Origin: Durusdinium trenchii | Lineage: Eukaryota; Sar; Dinophyceae; Suessiales; Symbiodiniaceae | Length of the DNA: 64,000 nucleotides | Assembly: GCA_963970005.1 (NCBI GenBank) | Contig: CAXAMN010021584.1 | Span: 1,416,821-1,480,820, forward strand | Direction: 5' to 3' | Shown here: piece by piece, positions 62,021-64,000 of the stretch | Position numbering within the stretch: the first letter of the stretch is position 1 | How the letters are laid out: the number at the start of each line of letters is the position of its first letter | The notes under the pieces: model-generated | What the model was told of the DNA's origin: nothing | Database searches by the model: none | The model's input: the letters and a program-made list of their open reading frames with translations, nothing else | Position numbers and translations under genes: made by a program

Positions 62021-62577
62021 TTTTTTTCTCGCGCCTTTTTCTGCGTGAGTTAGGTCGGGTGGCTGCTTTGACAGTTTTTATACTGGCCTGTCCCCAGATG
62101 TGCAAAGTCTAAAGTCCAGAGTCCCACAAGGGGGGGTCAGTGGCTCGGGAGTCTTGAATGGGCTGGGGGCTCTGGGCATTGGGGGCGCAGGTCGTTGAGC
62201 TCAGGGAGGCTGGTATCGATGTTGGAGTGGTTGGCAGAGTCTTCGAACAAAAGGCTGGCTGCGAAGGTGCGACTGGCGGCCGCGGAGAGGAGGGCTGACC
62301 AGCGGGCTACGTAAGCTGCGACTGCCGAGGCCCGAAGTTGTTGCGGAACGCCTTGAGCCCGGGTCTTGGCCAACAGCCGGAGGAGATGGACCTGTTCAAG
62401 AAAGCCTGCAGGAAAAATCCCATAGAACAAAGCTCCAGCAAGAGAGATGAAAGTGAAGAACTTCAAGGAGGCGAAGTAACGAGGTACAGGAGTGTTGCTG
62501 TACCTCGCAGGAGAACGCCCTGATGCACAGTTCGCTATTCGCCCCACGAAGCAAACCTGAAACAAAGCATGGCATGT
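62021..62577 (-). mobile_element. Poly(A)-tailed insertion (retrocopy or LINE/SINE-like fragment)
   Basis: A run of nine T on the plus strand (62019-62027) marks a poly(A) 3' end on the minus strand. The octamer GTGCCATT occurs at 62013-62020 and again at 62578-62585, compatible with a target-site duplication. Inside is a minus-strand frame (62565-62137) of 142 codons with LRASAVAAYVARWSALLSAA, then RTFAASLLFEDSANHSNID. I cannot name its family. The insertion interrupts the decayed pol between the reverse transcriptase and RNase H fragments. Confidence 0.5.
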
Positions 62578-63164
62578 GTGCCATTAAAGGCACGGAGGGC
62601 TATGGAGTGAGGGTGTCGGCGGGGGCCAAAAGCCAGTCAGTCATGAATGTGAAGGACTCCAAGGACGTTGGGACAAGGAGCAACATCTCCTGGAGGTGCT
62701 TCGCAATGAACGCAGGAGCACCACTTCTTTCCAGGTGTTCATTGAGGGCAACCTCCTGGAGTCAAGAGTCAGGGCACAAAAGGCAACATCCCTCTCATCA
62801 GAGTTTGTTGCTGTGGCTGCCGGATCCTCAGATGGACTGCTCATCAAGCACCTATGGGAGAAGATCACCGAGGAAAAATGTGAGATGAAGGTGCGTTCAA
62901 ACAGCTCGGCTGCTCGACCGATGGTACAACGACAAGGGATTGGTCAAGTTACCGCGATCAATTGTGCAGACTTGGGCCCAAAGGCCTTGCAAAAAGAAGC
63001 GCATGATGGGACTCCTCTACATGTTGAAAATGGTGAAGCATGGTGGGGACAGAGTTGGTCGATAGGGGAACAGCTGCCATGCCCCCTGCATGTGATGGAC
63101 GGTCCACTCAAAGTGAATTCGGTTATGCAAAATCCTCGGAAACAGGTGCTGACACGCACACACA

Positions 63165-63242
63165 TCACTCACTCACTCACTCACTCACTCCCTCCCTCAC
63201 TCACTCACTCACTCACGCACTCACTCATTCACTTACTCACTA
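63165..63242. repeat. (CTCA)n tetranucleotide repeat
   Basis: About 78 bases of ACTC/CTCA units with few interruptions, just past the end of the decayed pol. Confidence 0.95.
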
Positions 63243-64000
63243 TTCAGGTGTTACGGGTTGGCCTGGGCCGGTTTTTGGATCAAACCCACCAATTGTTTGT
63301 GAATGGCTCCATGGCTGACTGATGCATAAGATCTTCGTGTTTTCAACCCAATTCCTTTTTGGATTTGACACCCGGCAAGCAAGAAAAATCAATTTGTTGT
63401 TTGTGCGCGCGCTCAGTGGCAACCAAAGTGGCAGTCCGGTACCCCTGCTTGGCAACTGGCCATGTTTTGGCCATGCAGATTTTATACGCAGCAAGGGGGA
63501 GGGCAAAGAGCCAAGCGGCAGCCTGGAGACTGCGACAGCCACGGTGGAAACTGGGTGTCGACGGCTGCTCCGGATATTTTTCTGTTTTCGATTTTTCACT
63601 AGCGTCGCCGTGCTCGACGTTGTCAATTTGTATAACTATTTTTGTCTTACCAAATTTAATTTGTGCCCACGGTCTGCTACCTCGATGGGAGCATGCCAGG
63701 AGTTCAGCGGCCTTCACAAACCCAGAACCGCTTTGACAAGCCTTGACTTGGCTGCAAAGGCCGCTTTTGGGGATGCAAAGCCATGGAGAATACTCCAGCA
63801 CCACTTTGCCCCAATCAAGGTCAAACAGATTTGTTCCTTTTAAAGACGGGCGAGGGGGGCTTCAACTGTGTTAGAAACTGTCGTCCCCAGTTGTTTGAGT
63901 CATTGGTTCTTCACAGAGAAGGCCACAGGGTAAACCTGTTGCTGGTGTCGACCGGGCTGATTGAAGGGTTTCCGGGCCCCCCTCCGCATGTATGGGTGCT
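63243..64000. other. Window end, no recognised gene
   Basis: Overlapping open frames of 120-170 codons exist on both strands at 63322-63843, but neither shows a domain and the two overlap almost completely. I see no reason to prefer either as coding. Confidence 0.4.

Larger units (their letters stand above)
60021..63125 (+). pseudogene. Decayed copia-like pol, plus strand, with insertions
   Basis: Recognisable pol fragments appear in the right order but in different frames. Integrase: GQHASNGQAERAVQTVRKMA (about 60060-60260). Integrase C-terminus: YGETVLFKRLVTYKASDTFE (about 60690-60755). A charged linker is at 60914-61405. Reverse transcriptase: VERGGWFRRAHLVARQ (about 61530-61580), VAMTLDIKNAYLMAVQ (about 61690-61737) and YITVHVDDVFMVGDEN (about 61894-61940). 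RNase H: GYGVRVSAGAKS (about 62600-62635), STTSFQVFIEGNLLESRVRA (about 62720-62770), then SSEFVAVAAGSSDGLLIKHL and MVQRQGIGQV. Stops, frame changes and a missing block between reverse transcriptase and RNase H make it non-functional. It is interrupted by a repeat array (60262-60660) and a poly(A)-tailed insertion (62021-62577). Its sequence differs from the complete element at 49-56 kb, so it belongs to another lineage. No LTRs were found. Confidence 0.85.

Noticed and set aside
63322..63843. Overlapping 170-codon plus and 150-codon minus frames
   Set aside because: They cover the same bases with no domain in either; cannot choose one.
1..64000. Dinoflagellate spliced-leader relic (CCGTAGCCATTTTGGCTCAAG-type) or tRNA/rRNA gene
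   Set aside because: I looked for the core TTTTGGCTCAAG and its complement and found only partial chance matches such as CTTTGGCTCAAAG near 9868. No tRNA or rRNA was recognised by eye; a covariance-model scan would be decisive.

Overview
The window looks like nuclear DNA of a dinoflagellate, most likely a Symbiodiniaceae-type alga. Four things point that way. Host genes are cut into many short exons, and some introns have GC or GA donors instead of GT (three are read exactly). Almost every host gene I can support lies on the minus strand, as in dinoflagellate unidirectional gene blocks. The gene families fit: a many-repeat PPR protein, an ABC1/UbiB kinase, ankyrin repeats, and a diaminopimelate decarboxylase. 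The retroelements are Ty1/copia-like polyproteins with K/G-rich Gag tails. Species is not determined. No ribosomal RNA, tRNA, CRISPR array or bacterial operon was seen.

Layout. 0-4.4 kb: low-complexity and short tandem repeats, one unrecognised ORF. 4.4-4.9 kb: MYND zinc-finger exons. 5-9.7 kb: mostly no recognisable gene, with one CTAGTAG mini-array. 9.8-10.7 kb: ABM-domain protein. 11.2-13.8 kb: PPR protein. 14.5-17.5 kb: ABC1/UbiB atypical kinase. 17.6-18.9 kb: unrecognised gene with a weak GT43 hint. 21.9-25.8 kb: diaminopimelate decarboxylase in about ten exons. 26.4-27.5 kb: putative membrane protein. 28.2-28.9 kb: uninterrupted methyltransferase-like gene. 33-34 kb: unrecognised exons. 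35.1-36.2 kb: ankyrin repeats. 39.4-42.8 kb: Ser-rich protein with an alpha/beta-hydrolase-like C-terminal half. 44.9-47.3 kb: weak multi-TM exons. 48.4-57.2 kb: MFS transporter gene split by a complete LTR retrotransposon. 57.2-59.5 kb: microsatellite-like DNA. 60.0-63.1 kb: a decayed plus-strand copia-like element carrying further insertions. 63.2-64 kb: a CTCA repeat, then nothing recognised.

The most notable object is the retrotransposon at 48972-56244 (minus strand, 7273 bp). It has 116-bp LTRs (TG...CA, one mismatch), a 5-bp target duplication (AAAAC), a primer-binding site fitting the 3' end of an initiator-Met-like tRNA, and a polypurine tract. It encodes Gag, a zinc knuckle, aspartic protease, integrase, reverse transcriptase and RNase H. 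Two additions are unusual: a SAP-like domain between protease and integrase, and a C-terminal extension of about 300 residues after RNase H with a transmembrane helix, coiled coil and acidic tail. Its three reading frames are linked by two frame changes, both in the +1 direction.

A second notable pattern is a family of short arrays of CTAGTAG spaced alternately about 18 and 22 bp. It occurs at five places, including introns of the ABC1 and decarboxylase genes. The host genes share no obvious pathway. Exon limits are approximate unless an exact splice junction is stated.
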